Shown one piece after another: positions 44,940 through 54,692 of a DNA stretch of 64,000 bases. The notes beneath the pieces are model-generated. The model was not told the origin of the DNA and did not search any database. It was given only the letters and a program-made list of their open reading frames with translations. Both the position numbers and the translations under genes were made by a program. Within the stretch, counting starts at the first letter, position 1; the number at the start of each line of letters is the position of its first letter. Source of the stretch: Pseudomonas umsongensis (GTDB taxonomy: Bacteria; Pseudomonadota; Gammaproteobacteria; Pseudomonadales; Pseudomonadaceae); NCBI RefSeq assembly GCF_002236105.1, contig NZ_NIWU01000003.1:622501-686500 (forward strand), in the 5' to 3' direction.

Positions 44940-47712
44940 GATAACCTTGGATGCCTTTGTCGAGGAAACTCTCTACTTTGGAGCCAGTGAGGCCGCCGAG
45001 TCCCTTCAGAACAATTTGGAGGAAGACGCCATGGTCGCCTTTTTCGTTTTCCGGGGCGTCTTGACTGGTTTCGTCATAATCGACCCAGTAACGGTTGATC
45101 AGGCGCAGTTTCCAGCAGCAGTTGTCGTACTCGAAGCCACCGAAGGCTTCCAGGGTACGGTTGCGGTTGTAGTCGTACTGCCAGCGGCTGATGACGTTCC
45201 ATTGCGGCACGACAGGCCAGATCACCGAGAAGTCGTGCTGTTCGATCTTGTAGTAGTCCTTCACGTAGCCAGGTTGGCCCGGGGTGCCATAGTCACCGCC
45301 GCCGACCTGCCATGTACCGGAGTTCTGGTCGTAACGAACCTGGTCATTGCGATAGCGATAGCCGGCGTTGATGACCTTGTTCGGGTTGTCCTCAGGCTGG
45401 TAGTGGAACATCGCGCTGCCCGAACGAGGGCTGCGGCTGTCCGGGTCCCAGTTGTAGTCGGCCGTGGTCCGCCAGTCGCGGTTCCAGCGGTATTCGTACT
45501 CCAGCGCATAAGGAGAGACGTCAGAGTGCGCATCTTCGCGGGTTTTTGCATCGATGCCCGGCAGCTGGACTTCGCGGTCCTTGAAGTAGAGGGCCTGGCC
45601 GACGCTGATGCGTTGGCGTTCGAAGCCGTTTTCTTCGATCCAGCGACTGGTCACGCCCAGGGACAGTTTGTTCTCGTCGCCGACACGATCGGAGCCAGAG
45701 AAACGGTTGTCACGGAACAGCGATGCATAGCTGAAGGTGTATTCGCTGGTGTCGAATACCGGAATGTCTTCCTGGTCCTTCTCGGGTACGTAGAGGTAGA
45801 ACAGGCGTGGTTCGAGGGTCTGGTTATAGTTCTTGCCAAACCAGTTGGTCTTGCGATCGAAATACAGGCCGCTGTCGATGCTGGCGATTGGCACACCACG
45901 GTTCTGGTTGCTGTCGAACGTGCCATTGAGCCGGTCCTGTTCTGCACTCTGCGCGGCAATCTGGCTTTTGCCGATGCTGTCCAGGTCCAGTTGGTACTGC
46001 GTGTACTGGTACTTGAGTTTAGGCGTCAGGAAGCCGTAGCTCGCCTCCATCGGGAAGCTGACCGCTGGCGCAAGGTTGAGGCGATCGCCATTGGCACGGG
46101 CCAGGCCTTGAACGTTTTGGTCGAGGCGCGGCTCAACATTGCCGTCTTCATCGGTGTAGTCGCCGTTCTTCAAATCCCGATCGAACCGCACAAGCTCAGT
46201 GTCATAGGTGAAATTCAGACCACCTGGACGATCCGGTAGCGCACCGTTGAAGGTGATCTGCGGCAAACGGTCATACGGGGTGATGTTCGACACAGTCGCC
46301 AGTTGATAGGCCTGGGCATTCACGCGGGCGGTGTAACTGTCGCCGCGGTAGGTAACAGCACCCTGCTGGTTGACGTAGTCGGCGCTCTTCACGCCAATCT
46401 GGTCGGTCTGCAGATCCTGGAAGTAATAAGGGTCGCTGATCTTGGTGTAATCGACCTGGGTCAGGACACGCGAATCAAGACCACCCTTGTGCTGCCAGTT
46501 GTACATGTAGCGGGTTTTATCGTAATCGGTCTGCAGCTTACGATCGTCGTTCTCATCATTGAGGTACGCCGCGCCGAACTGACCTTCGCTGGACTTGGTC
46601 AGGTAGCGGAATTCGCCTTCCATCAACAGGCCGCGATCGCTCATGTAGCGTGGGTACAACGTGGCATCGTAGTTTGGAGCCAGGTTGAAGTAGTACGGCG
46701 TAACCAGAAGGAAACCGGTATCGGTGCCGGTGCCGATGGTCGGCGGCAGGAAGCCGGATTGACGGCGGTCGTCGATCGGGAAGTAGATATACGGCGTGTA
46801 CAGGACCGGAATGTCCTTGACCCGCAGTGTCACGTTGGTCGCGGTACCGAAGCCGGTCGCCGGGTTCAAGGTGATGTTGTTACCCTTGAGTTGCCAGGCG
46901 TTGCTGTTCGGTTCGCACGTGGTGTACGTGCCATCCTTGAGGCGGATGATCGCGTTCTCGGCACGCTTGGCGTACAGCGCGTTACCGCGGATACGCGATT
47001 TGTGCATCACGTATTCGGCGTTGTCGATCTTGGCTTCACCGGTATCGAGCTGCACGTCGGCGTGGTCACCCACGATCAGTGCACCGTTGTCGCGAATGCG
47101 CACGTTGCCGCTTAGCTCGCCACGGCTCTCGGCCTGGTAAAGGTTGGCTTCATCGGCTTCGACCTGCATGCTGCCCTGGCGCATGACCACGTCACCGGCC
47201 AGGCTGGCGACCTGCTCATCCTGCTTGTAGCGGGAGGCTTTGGCGCCGACAAAGGTCGGGGCGTCACTTTTATTCGTCTTGTCATTCATGCCAGGACGAA
47301 TCGGTTCGATATAGGAACCAGAGCAGTAAGGACCGGTTTCGGCCAATTGTGCTGCAGTGAGCTGCTCGCGCGGAACCCAGTCGAGGTGGCTGTAGTCTGC
47401 GCTACGCGACTTCAGGCCACGGCCTTTGGATTCGGTGACCAGTGCAGGTTTGGCCCCCGTGTCTTCGCTGGCGCCCGTTTCGGCGGGTGACTCGCCGGTG
47501 GCGGAGACTGCGCTGCCCTCGTGGACTGGACGCGGTGGCAATGCAGCCGCCGGCGATTTTGGCGCACAATTCCAGGCACCCGAAGCGGAGACCGAGCAGT
47601 CATACTGTTCCGCGGCGACCACGAAAGGGCTGGCCAAGGGTTGCAGAGCCAGCAAACTGCCGGTCATCAACAACGGAAATTTTTTACGAAACGCGGGGGA
47701 TTTCAATGCCAT
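44914..47712 (-). CDS. lptD: LPS-assembly outer-membrane protein LptD
   Basis: 932 residues from ATG 47712; the frame runs further upstream without a plausible start. Signal peptide (LLMTGSLLALQPLASPFVVA), N-terminal OstA jelly-roll (ADEANLYQAESRGELSGNVR), then a long beta-barrel. Cysteines near the N-terminus (CSVSASGAWNC) and the CC pair near the C-terminus (YDNCCWKLRL) fit the disulfides that LptD needs. With LptE it inserts LPS into the outer leaflet. It heads the lptD-surA-pdxA-rsmA-apaGH run and is divergent from amgK. Confidence 0.96.
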   Translation of the reverse strand: MALKSPAFRKKFPLLMTGSLLALQPLASPFVVAAEQYDCSVSASGAWNCAPKSPAAALPPRPVHEGSAVSATGESPAETGASEDTGAKPALVTESKGRGLKSRSADYSHLDWVPREQLTAAQLAETGPYCSGSYIEPIRPGMNDKTNKSDAPTFVGAKASRYKQDEQVASLAGDVVMRQGSMQVEADEANLYQAESRGELSGNVRIRDNGALIVGDHADVQLDTGEAKIDNAEYVMHKSRIRGNALYAKRAENAIIRLKDGTYTTCEPNSNAWQLKGNNITLNPATGFGTATNVTLRVKDIPVLYTPYIYFPIDDRRQSGFLPPTIGTGTDTGFLLVTPYYFNLAPNYDATLYPRYMSDRGLLMEGEFRYLTKSSEGQFGAAYLNDENDDRKLQTDYDKTRYMYNWQHKGGLDSRVLTQVDYTKISDPYYFQDLQTDQIGVKSADYVNQQGAVTYRGDSYTARVNAQAYQLATVSNITPYDRLPQITFNGALPDRPGGLNFTYDTELVRFDRDLKNGDYTDEDGNVEPRLDQNVQGLARANGDRLNLAPAVSFPMEASYGFLTPKLKYQYTQYQLDLDSIGKSQIAAQSAEQDRLNGTFDSNQNRGVPIASIDSGLYFDRKTNWFGKNYNQTLEPRLFYLYVPEKDQEDIPVFDTSEYTFSYASLFRDNRFSGSDRVGDENKLSLGVTSRWIEENGFERQRISVGQALYFKDREVQLPGIDAKTREDAHSDVSPYALEYEYRWNRDWRTTADYNWDPDSRSPRSGSAMFHYQPEDNPNKVINAGYRYRNDQVRYDQNSGTWQVGGGDYGTPGQPGYVKDYYKIEQHDFSVIWPVVPQWNVISRWQYDYNRNRTLEAFGGFEYDNCCWKLRLINRYWVDYDETSQDAPENEKGDHGVFLQIVLKGLGGLTGSKVESFLDKGIQGYREREDQAF

Positions 47713-47842
47713 CTTAATAGTCCGGGCTTCCTGCGTGCCATCTGCCCGCGGTGTGGGCCGCACGCCTCTCGATGGTCTGAAAAAGATGCTGGATAATAAA
47801 GCATGACCCGCTTGACGGCTAGCGCCGTCGGAGACCCTTGCA

Positions 47843-48862
47843 ATGCCTGACCAAGATATACGTTTGCAACACCTGAAAGTTTGGCTCGATGAGCAATTGG
47901 CAATTCTTTTTGCACAACATGGATGGGGTGCCGTACCCCCGGCCACGTTGACTGCGGCAAGTAGCGACGCGAGTTTTCGGCGCTATTTTCGGTGGGAGGG
48001 TGCAGGTCAAAGCTTGATCGTGATGGACGCACCTCCGCCCCAGGAAAACTGCAAGCCTTTCGTGGATATCGCTTTTCTGCTGGCGAAATCCGGGATAAAT
48101 GTGCCGAAAATCTACGCCGAAGACCTTGAGCGCGGATTTCTTTTGCTCAATGACCTGGGCAACCAGACCTACCTGGACGTGATCGACAGCGAAAACGCCG
48201 ACAATTTGTTCAACGATGCCCTGCAAGCGCTACTGGCGTTCCAGCAATTGCCGATGGTTGCGCCATTGCCGAGTTACGACGTGGCGCTGTTGCGACGCGA
48301 GCTGCAATTGTTTCCCGAGTGGTACGTCAAGCATGAGTTGGGCGTCGAGTTCGATGCGGCGCAGCAAGTGCTCTGGCAGCAGGTCAGCGATCTGTTGATC
48401 GACAGTGCCCTGGCCCAGCCGAAGGTCCTGGTTCATCGCGACTACATGCCACGCAACCTGATGCTCAGCGAACCCAACCCGGGCGTGTTGGATTTCCAGG
48501 ACGCCGTCTATGGTCCTGTCACCTATGACGTAACCTGCCTGTTCAAGGATGCCTTCCTCAGTTGGCCCGAGGAGCGCGTGCGCGGCTGGCTGGAAAATTA
48601 CTGGCAGCAAGCGGCTGCGCTGGACATTCCGGTGCAGCCAGACTTCGAAGACTTCCTGCGCGCCAGCGACCTGATGGGCGTGCAGCGTCACTTGAAAGTG
48701 ATCGGTATCTTCGCCCGCATTTGCCACCGCGACGGCAAACCGCGCTACCTGGGCGATGTACCACGCTTCTTTGCCTATATAGATGCAGTGATTGCGCGTC
48801 GTCCTGAACTGGCTGGGCTGGATGTATTGCTGGCCAGCCTGCGTGCCGGAGTGACCGCATGA
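47843..48862 (+). CDS. amgK: N-acetylmuramate/N-acetylglucosamine kinase (aminoglycoside phosphotransferase fold)
   Basis: 339 residues. The APH-type kinase motif LVHRDYMPRNLML has the catalytic Asp, followed by LDFQDAVYGP with the metal-binding Asp. In Pseudomonas AmgK phosphorylates MurNAc and GlcNAc at C1 in the cell-wall recycling bypass that avoids fosfomycin. murU overlaps it by 4 bp and takes the product. Start ATG at 47843. Confidence 0.92.
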   Translation: MPDQDIRLQHLKVWLDEQLAILFAQHGWGAVPPATLTAASSDASFRRYFRWEGAGQSLIVMDAPPPQENCKPFVDIAFLLAKSGINVPKIYAEDLERGFLLLNDLGNQTYLDVIDSENADNLFNDALQALLAFQQLPMVAPLPSYDVALLRRELQLFPEWYVKHELGVEFDAAQQVLWQQVSDLLIDSALAQPKVLVHRDYMPRNLMLSEPNPGVLDFQDAVYGPVTYDVTCLFKDAFLSWPEERVRGWLENYWQQAAALDIPVQPDFEDFLRASDLMGVQRHLKVIGIFARICHRDGKPRYLGDVPRFFAYIDAVIARRPELAGLDVLLASLRAGVTA

Positions 48863-49530
48863 AGGCGATGATTCTGGCGGCAGGCAAGGGCGAGCGCATG
48901 CGTCCCTTGACCCTGACCACGCCCAAGCCGCTGGTGCGCGCCGGTGGCGTGCCGCTGATCGAGTATCACCTGCGAGCCCTGGCGGCGGCAGGTTTTACCG
49001 AGATCGTGATCAATCATGCCTGGCTGGGCCAGCAGATCGAAGACTATCTGGGCGATGGCTCGCGCTACGGCGTGAGCATTCGCTACTCGGCCGAAGGTGA
49101 ACCCCTGGAGACTGGTGGCGGAATCTTCCGCGCCTTGCCTTTGTTGGGTGACGAAGCTTTCCTGGTGGTCAACGGTGACATCTGGACCGACTACGACTTC
49201 AGCGTGCTGCATCAACCCATTACCGGGCTGGCGCATCTGGTGCTGGCCGACAACCCACCCCATCATCTCGCCGGAGACTTCAGCCTGAGCGACGGCCAGG
49301 TCCGGGACGGACAGCCGGACACCGCAACCCTGACCTACAGCGGTATTGCCGTGCTGCATCCACAGTTGTTCGATGGCTGCTCGGCAGGAGCGTTCAAGCT
49401 CGCGCCGCTATTGCGCAAGGCTATGGCAGACGGGCTAGTGAGCGGCGAACACCTGAGGGGGCATTGGGTCGATGTCGGCACTCACGAGCGCCTGGCCGAA
49501 GCTGAAACCCTGATCGAAGCGAGCCGCTGA
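48859..49530 (+). CDS. murU: N-acetylmuramate alpha-1-phosphate uridylyltransferase
   Basis: 223 residues. The nucleotidyltransferase signature MILAAGKGERMRPLTLTTPK is at the N-terminus; LVVNGDIWTDYDF holds the metal-binding Asp. It makes UDP-MurNAc from the AmgK product, so amgK-murU form a recycling shunt. It precedes the DnaJ-like gene by one base. Confidence 0.93.
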   Translation: MKAMILAAGKGERMRPLTLTTPKPLVRAGGVPLIEYHLRALAAAGFTEIVINHAWLGQQIEDYLGDGSRYGVSIRYSAEGEPLETGGGIFRALPLLGDEAFLVVNGDIWTDYDFSVLHQPITGLAHLVLADNPPHHLAGDFSLSDGQVRDGQPDTATLTYSGIAVLHPQLFDGCSAGAFKLAPLLRKAMADGLVSGEHLRGHWVDVGTHERLAEAETLIEASR

Positions 49531-49531
49531 C

Positions 49532-50299
49532 ATGCTGTGGCCAGGGACGCTGATCGGAACCGGAGTGGGGTTTGCCATCGCCAGCATTCCGGGAGCCATG
49601 CTTGGCGCCTTGTTGGGGCAGGTGCTGGATCGGCACCTGCACCTGCAAAGCCTGGCGCATTTGCGCGAAAAGCTCGGAGGGCGATCTGTCCTGCGCAACG
49701 ACGAGTTGTTGTTTGTGTTGCTGGGACGCCTGGCCAAGTGTGATGGACGGGTCGTGGAGGGGCATATCCAGCAGGCTCGCGCGGAGATGCGTGCCTTGGA
49801 AATGTCCGAATCGGCACAGCGCCGGGCGATTGCCGCGTTCAATCGTGGCAAGTCGGGCAGTGACCGGTTGCGTGGCCATTTGCGCAGGCTAAGGTCTCAA
49901 CCCTATGCGGCAGAAGGGGTCTTGCGCGCTTGTTGGCGGATGGTTTGGGCTGATGGGCATGCGGGCAATCGCGAGCGTGAGCTGCTCTTTCAGTGGGGTA
50001 ATTGGCTGGGGTGGTCCGAACGGCAGGTCAGGGCGTTGGCGGCCGATTACGAGCCACAGCATCGTCCGTTGGTCAGCAGCGTGACAACCTATCAGGACGC
50101 TTTGCGGCTGTTGGGTGTAACTGCCACCAGTGAGCCCGCCCAGATCAAGCGCGCCTATCGACGCCTGCTCAGTCGTCATCACCCGGACAAGATTGCCGGC
50201 AGTGGTGCAACGGCGTCGCAGGTTCGAGAGGCCACCGATAAGACGCGCGAGCTGCACAACGCCTATACGTTGATTCGTCAACGGCGGGACTTTCGTTAG
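49532..50299 (+). CDS. djlA: DjlA-type membrane-anchored DnaJ co-chaperone
   Basis: 255 residues. An N-terminal membrane helix rich in Gly (TLIGTGVGFAIASIPGAMLG), a TerB-like helical domain (ELLFVLLGRLAKCDGRVVEG), and a C-terminal J domain with the HPD tripeptide in RLLSRHHPDKIAG. DjlA stimulates DnaK at the inner membrane. It starts 2 bases after murU, within the amgK-murU-djlA run. Confidence 0.9.
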   Translation: MLWPGTLIGTGVGFAIASIPGAMLGALLGQVLDRHLHLQSLAHLREKLGGRSVLRNDELLFVLLGRLAKCDGRVVEGHIQQARAEMRALEMSESAQRRAIAAFNRGKSGSDRLRGHLRRLRSQPYAAEGVLRACWRMVWADGHAGNRERELLFQWGNWLGWSERQVRALAADYEPQHRPLVSSVTTYQDALRLLGVTATSEPAQIKRAYRRLLSRHHPDKIAGSGATASQVREATDKTRELHNAYTLIRQRRDFR

Positions 50300-50343
50300 C
50301 AGCGAAGCGTTGCGTCGCCCCGAAAATGGGGCGACTCAGTCCA

Positions 50344-51336
50344 TCAGTTCGACGCATTCTGCGGATTCAACCAGCCCCGCACCCGGCGCACCAATTGTTC
50401 CTGTTGTGTCTTGTTATTGCCTGGCAAAGCCTTGAGCGAGACCTGGCTGAAGGCCGAAGTCTTCAGGCGTTTGCTGGCCTGCAGGCGGGCCAGCGCCGCG
50501 TTGCGGTCCAGCGGCTTGTCCATATAGAAGAAGTCGACGGTGGGCAGCTTGAGGGTTGGCGCGAGTTCGTCCAGTTCAGGGGCCGCTGTGTTCGGTGTCT
50601 GCGCGGCGACCATGACGAAGCGCTCGACCTGCGCCGTCTGCCTCTCGCTCAAATACCGCGCAGCCCAATAGGCGCCCGTACCATGCCCCAGCAGCACCAT
50701 GCTGCGAGCACTTTGCTGTTCAGCAAAAGCGATGGCTGCGTCGATGCGGGCGAAGATTCGCTCGGCGTCAGCCTTGCTCTGCTCGTCAGGCGTTTCGGCG
50801 ACGGCCTTGTCCGCCACCTCGGCTTCGCCGCCCGCGGCCTGTTCGATGGGCGCTGCGGTGGTCGAGTCTTTGCTGCCGACGTCTGGCGCTTTGGCTGCTG
50901 GAGTGGCTTGCACCCCGCGCGGCGTCATGGCTTCGCTTTGCAAATCAGGCAGGGTGATACTCAGGCTGCTCCATTGGGCATCCGGTAATTGGCGGCGCAG
51001 CGGACCGATTGCTTGCGGCCAGTCAACGGTTTCGCCAGCGCCAGGAATGATAATGACCGCACCTTTGGGGTCGGCGGTATTGGCCGCCTTCCACAGGGCC
51101 AGGAACGTATCGGAGCCTGCTTGCAATTGCTGTTGTTCCTGGCGCGGAATTTTTCGCTCCAGTGCAATGGCTTCTTCCTGACTACGCTCAGGCAACGGCT
51201 GGCGTTCGAGTGGTTTTGTTTCGGAGGGGGGTTCTGCCGCGGCAGGCGTCGGGTCGGCTGCTTCAACGGAAAAAGCCCATGGCAGGACCAGCGACAGGCA
51301 CAATGCTGGCAGTGCCAGGCGGTAGACAGGGAGCAT
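50344..51336 (-). CDS. DUF3530 family alpha/beta-hydrolase-like exported protein
   Basis: 330 residues with a signal peptide (LALPALCLSLVLPWAFSVEA). GAVIIIPGAGETVDWP and MVLLGHGTGAYWAARYLSE (GxGxG nucleophile-elbow-like, with Gly-His-Gly-Thr-Gly in place of GxSxG) resemble alpha/beta hydrolases, as in DUF3530 proteins. A low-complexity acidic Ala/Glu-rich linker lies near residues 150-185. The usual Ser nucleophile is absent, so hydrolysis is doubtful. Its role is unknown. Confidence 0.8.
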   Translation of the reverse strand: MLPVYRLALPALCLSLVLPWAFSVEAADPTPAAAEPPSETKPLERQPLPERSQEEAIALERKIPRQEQQQLQAGSDTFLALWKAANTADPKGAVIIIPGAGETVDWPQAIGPLRRQLPDAQWSSLSITLPDLQSEAMTPRGVQATPAAKAPDVGSKDSTTAAPIEQAAGGEAEVADKAVAETPDEQSKADAERIFARIDAAIAFAEQQSARSMVLLGHGTGAYWAARYLSERQTAQVERFVMVAAQTPNTAAPELDELAPTLKLPTVDFFYMDKPLDRNAALARLQASKRLKTSAFSQVSLKALPGNNKTQQEQLVRRVRGWLNPQNASN

Positions 51337-51409
51337 TGGATATTCCAGGCCAGAAGTTATTCCGGCAGCCTAATGGGTTGGTCAGTTTTTGTCAGTGTGT
51401 GAGAGTTCG

Positions 51410-53809
51410 ATGATGCGTTTTCGCTGCCTGTGGGTTATCGGCTGTTTGTGGTTGCCCTTGATGGGCTGGGCGGCGGCCGCGCCACCGGCGCATGTCGCGC
51501 CATTGTCGGCAGGCCAGCAACAGTGGTTGGCGCAGCAGGGCGGTTTGCGGGTGGGACTGGTGTTGCAAGCGCCCTACGCCCAGTACGACCGCCGCTTGCA
51601 GCGCCTGTCCGGGGTCAATGTCGAGCTGATGAAGTGGCTGGCCAAGTCGCTCAAGGTCGAACTGAGCTGGCGCAACTTTCCCGATCTCGAGCAATTGGAG
51701 GCGGCCGCTCGCGCCGGCGAAATCGATCTCGCCCCGGGGCTGACCCAGACTCCTGGCGGCCTGCGCCTCTGGCAGTTTTCCGATCCGTACATGCGGGTGC
51801 CACAGCTGGTGGTCAGCGACCAGAAAAGAACTGGGGCGGTTGAGCTGGAAAAACTCGACAGCCAAACCCGCGTCGCCGTGCGCATGCCCAGTGCCACCGC
51901 CGACTACCTGCGTGGAAACTATCCGCATTTGAACCTGCAGGGTGTACCGGCCGAACGCCAGGCCTTGCAACTGTTGCTAAGCCAGCAAGCCGCCTACGCG
52001 GTGGTCGACGAGGCACAATTGGGGCGCCTGTCCGTTGAACCTGAGTTCTCCGGGCTGGTGGTGGTCGGTGATATCGGCTTGCCACAGCTGCTGCGGGTGG
52101 CCACGCGTCGCGACCTGCCGGAGCTGGCCGGCATTGTCGAAAGCGCGCTGCGGGCGATCCCGGCGAAGGACCTGGAGGCGCTGCACAACCAGTGGCTGCA
52201 ACCCAAGTACCCGCGGCTCACCGAATCCCCGGGATTCTGGCAAAACCTCTGCCTGCTGCTGTTGGTACTGGCGCTCAGCGCCATGGCCATCGTGTTCTGG
52301 CAACGACGCCAGCAGCACAGTCTGGAGCAACGACTGGCGGCGGCGCAGGCAGACATTGCCCTGCGTGCCGCCAGTGAAGAGGCCCTGCGGCTCACGCAGT
52401 TTTCCATCGACCAGAGTACCGTCGGCATTCTCTGGGTGAATTGGGACAGCCACGTGCGCTACGCCAACCGCGCTGCCGAAACCATGCTGGGCTATCCGCC
52501 CGGAGGGATTATCGACCGGCCATTGATCGAGTTCGAACCCGAACTGCACATGGATCGCTGGTTGAACCTGTGGAAGCGCGCCAGGGCCAGCGACGACGCG
52601 CCGCAAAGTTTTGAATCCAATTGCCTGCGGGCCGATGGCAGCATCCTGCCGGCCGATGTCTCCCTGAGTTTTTTGCGCTTTCGCGATGGCGAGTACCTGG
52701 TGGTCTACCTGACCGATGTCACTGAACGTCGTCGCGCCCTGGCGGCGTTGCAGGAAAGTGAAGCACGCTTGCAAGGGATCGCGGCGAATGTGCCGGGCCT
52801 GGTCTTTCGCCTGGAACGGGCGCCGGTGACCGGCCAGATCGACTTTGCCTACATCAGTGAGGGCAGCGAGAGCCTGGTGGGTTACTCGCCAGCGACCCTG
52901 GCCCATCGTGACAAAGGCCTGCGCAGCCTGGTGCATCCGGACGACAAGGCCAGCTATCACCAGACCCAGGATCGTGCGCTGGACACTGACAGCGACTGGT
53001 CCTGGCAAGGGCGGATCCTTACGCGTCAGGGGGAACAACGCTGGGCGGAAATCAAGGCGATAACCCGTCGACTCGAGGGCGGCGCCTACGTTTGGGATGG
53101 CATTGTCTGGGACATCAGCGAGAGCAAGCGCATCGAACTGGAACTGGCGAGCTCGCGTGAGCAACTGCGCGAATTGTCGGCGCACCTTGAAAGCGTGCGC
53201 GAAGAGGAGAAGGCGCGCATTGCCCGGGAAGTTCACGACGAATTGGGCCAGATGTTGACGGTGCTCAAGCTGGAAACGTCCATGTGCGAGCTGGCTTATG
53301 CGCAACTCGACCCCGGATTGAACGAGCGCCTGAACAGCATGAAGCGTTTGATCGCACAGCTGTTCCAGCTGGTACGCGATGTGGCGACGGCGTTGCGGCC
53401 ACCGATCCTCGATGCCGGGATAGCCTCGGCCATCGAATGGCAGGCACGCCGGTTCGAGGCGCGTACGCAGATTCCGTGCCTGGTACAGGTGCCGGAAAAC
53501 TTGCCCGTGCTCAGTGATGCCAAGGCCATCGGCCTGTTTCGTATACTTCAGGAAGCGCTGACCAATGTCATGCGCCACGCCCAGGCGCATACTGTCGAAC
53601 TGACACTTACTCTTGAAGGCGACGAGTTGTGCCTGACCGTCAGCGATGATGGCGTAGGATTTGTCGCCGAAAGCGGCAGGCCAACATCCTTTGGGTTGGT
53701 CGGCATGCGCGAGCGGGTGTTGATCATGGGCGGGCAACTGTCCCTTGAGAGTGAGCCGGGTGAGGGCACGACCCTGACTGTGCGAGTACCCTTGGATAAG
53801 GAGACGTAA
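51410..53809 (+). CDS. agtS: Sensor histidine kinase AgtS (5-aminovalerate/GABA-type)
   Basis: 799 residues from ATG 51410; the in-frame TTG at 51389 is less likely. Signal peptide, SBP_bac_3 sensor (QQWLAQQGGLRVGLVLQAPY), membrane helix (NLCLLLLVLALSAMAIVFW), two PAS domains, then HisKA_3 with the phospho-accepting His in IAREVHDELGQMLTVLK and an HATPase (DDGVGFV, GLVGMRERV). In P. aeruginosa the kinase at this locus (PA0600) with PA0601 controls agtABCD uptake of GABA and 5-aminovalerate. The response regulator follows with no gap. Confidence 0.88.
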   Translation: MMRFRCLWVIGCLWLPLMGWAAAAPPAHVAPLSAGQQQWLAQQGGLRVGLVLQAPYAQYDRRLQRLSGVNVELMKWLAKSLKVELSWRNFPDLEQLEAAARAGEIDLAPGLTQTPGGLRLWQFSDPYMRVPQLVVSDQKRTGAVELEKLDSQTRVAVRMPSATADYLRGNYPHLNLQGVPAERQALQLLLSQQAAYAVVDEAQLGRLSVEPEFSGLVVVGDIGLPQLLRVATRRDLPELAGIVESALRAIPAKDLEALHNQWLQPKYPRLTESPGFWQNLCLLLLVLALSAMAIVFWQRRQQHSLEQRLAAAQADIALRAASEEALRLTQFSIDQSTVGILWVNWDSHVRYANRAAETMLGYPPGGIIDRPLIEFEPELHMDRWLNLWKRARASDDAPQSFESNCLRADGSILPADVSLSFLRFRDGEYLVVYLTDVTERRRALAALQESEARLQGIAANVPGLVFRLERAPVTGQIDFAYISEGSESLVGYSPATLAHRDKGLRSLVHPDDKASYHQTQDRALDTDSDWSWQGRILTRQGEQRWAEIKAITRRLEGGAYVWDGIVWDISESKRIELELASSREQLRELSAHLESVREEEKARIAREVHDELGQMLTVLKLETSMCELAYAQLDPGLNERLNSMKRLIAQLFQLVRDVATALRPPILDAGIASAIEWQARRFEARTQIPCLVQVPENLPVLSDAKAIGLFRILQEALTNVMRHAQAHTVELTLTLEGDELCLTVSDDGVGFVAESGRPTSFGLVGMRERVLIMGGQLSLESEPGEGTTLTVRVPLDKET

Positions 53810-54439
53810 GTGATCCGTGTACTGGTTGCCGAAGACCACACCATTGTCCGCGAAGGCATCAAGCAATTGATCGGCCTGGCCAAGGACCTGCTGGTGGTGG
53901 GGGAGGCGAGCAATGGCGAACAGCTGCTCGAAACCTTGCGGCATGTGCCCTGCGAAGTGGTGCTGCTGGATATCTCCATGCCGGGTGTCAACGGCCTTGA
54001 GGCGATCCCGCGGATCCGTGCCTTGAACAATCCGCCGGTGATCCTGGTGTTGTCGATGCATGACGAGGCACAAATGGCGGCACGGGCCTTGAAAGTCGGT
54101 GCGGCAGGCTATGCCACCAAGGACAGTGATCCGGCGCTGTTGCTGACGGCCATCCGCCGGGTGGCAGCGGGAGGGCGCTATATCGATCCGGACCTGGCCG
54201 ACCGAATGGTCTTCGAAGTCGGCCTGACCGATTCGCGGCCGCTGCACTCACTGCTCTCGGAGCGTGAGTTTTCGGTGTTCGAACGCCTGGCCCAGGGCGC
54301 CAACGTCAACGACATTGCCCAGCAACTGGCGTTGAGTAGCAAAACCATCAGTACCCACAAGGCGCGGTTGATGCAGAAACTCAATATCACCTCGCTGGCG
54401 GAGCTGGTGAAGTACGCGATGGAACACAAGCTCCTCTGA
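53810..54439 (+). CDS. agtR: LuxR/NarL-family response regulator AgtR
   Basis: 209 residues from GTG 53810, directly after the agtS TAA with GGAG upstream. Receiver domain: VLVAEDHTIVREGIKQ, phospho-Asp in VVLLDISMPGVNG, Lys in YATKDSD. C-terminal LuxR helix-turn-helix: GANVNDIAQQLALSSKTIST. It should activate the agtABCD genes beginning 250 bp downstream, where a GTAGGG palindrome lies. Confidence 0.88.
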   Translation: MIRVLVAEDHTIVREGIKQLIGLAKDLLVVGEASNGEQLLETLRHVPCEVVLLDISMPGVNGLEAIPRIRALNNPPVILVLSMHDEAQMAARALKVGAAGYATKDSDPALLLTAIRRVAAGGRYIDPDLADRMVFEVGLTDSRPLHSLLSEREFSVFERLAQGANVNDIAQQLALSSKTISTHKARLMQKLNITSLAELVKYAMEHKLL

Positions 54440-54566
54440 AAAACACCCCCACCCCCTGCGCGCGTCGCCATGTCCATTTGCGACATGCCTGATCAACCGC
54501 TATTGCTCGTTCTTGCGGCGTGCAGCTCACCGCTCGCCGCTGCGCTTGCCAAAGCGCGCCATCCTT

Positions 54567-54582
54567 GTAGGGCAATCCCTAC
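54567..54582. promoter_or_regulatory. GTAGGG-CAAT-CCCTAC palindrome, candidate AgtR operator
   Basis: Perfect 6-bp inverted arms with a 4-base spacer, about 110 bp before the agtA start. NarL-family regulators bind such short inverted repeats; assignment to AgtR is inference. Confidence 0.45.
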
Positions 54583-54692
54583 CCCCAGCCTTCCATATGG
54601 CTGAGGCGATTCTCTCTTGCCCCCCGATTTGCGCAGGTCCCAGCGTCCACTAGGCTTAGTCCACAGCAGTCATCAACAACAAAGGTGTGGGT

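Noticed and set aside
54596..54620. Sigma-54 promoter before agtA
   Set aside because: The GG and GC elements near 54608 are 12 bases apart, not the required 10.
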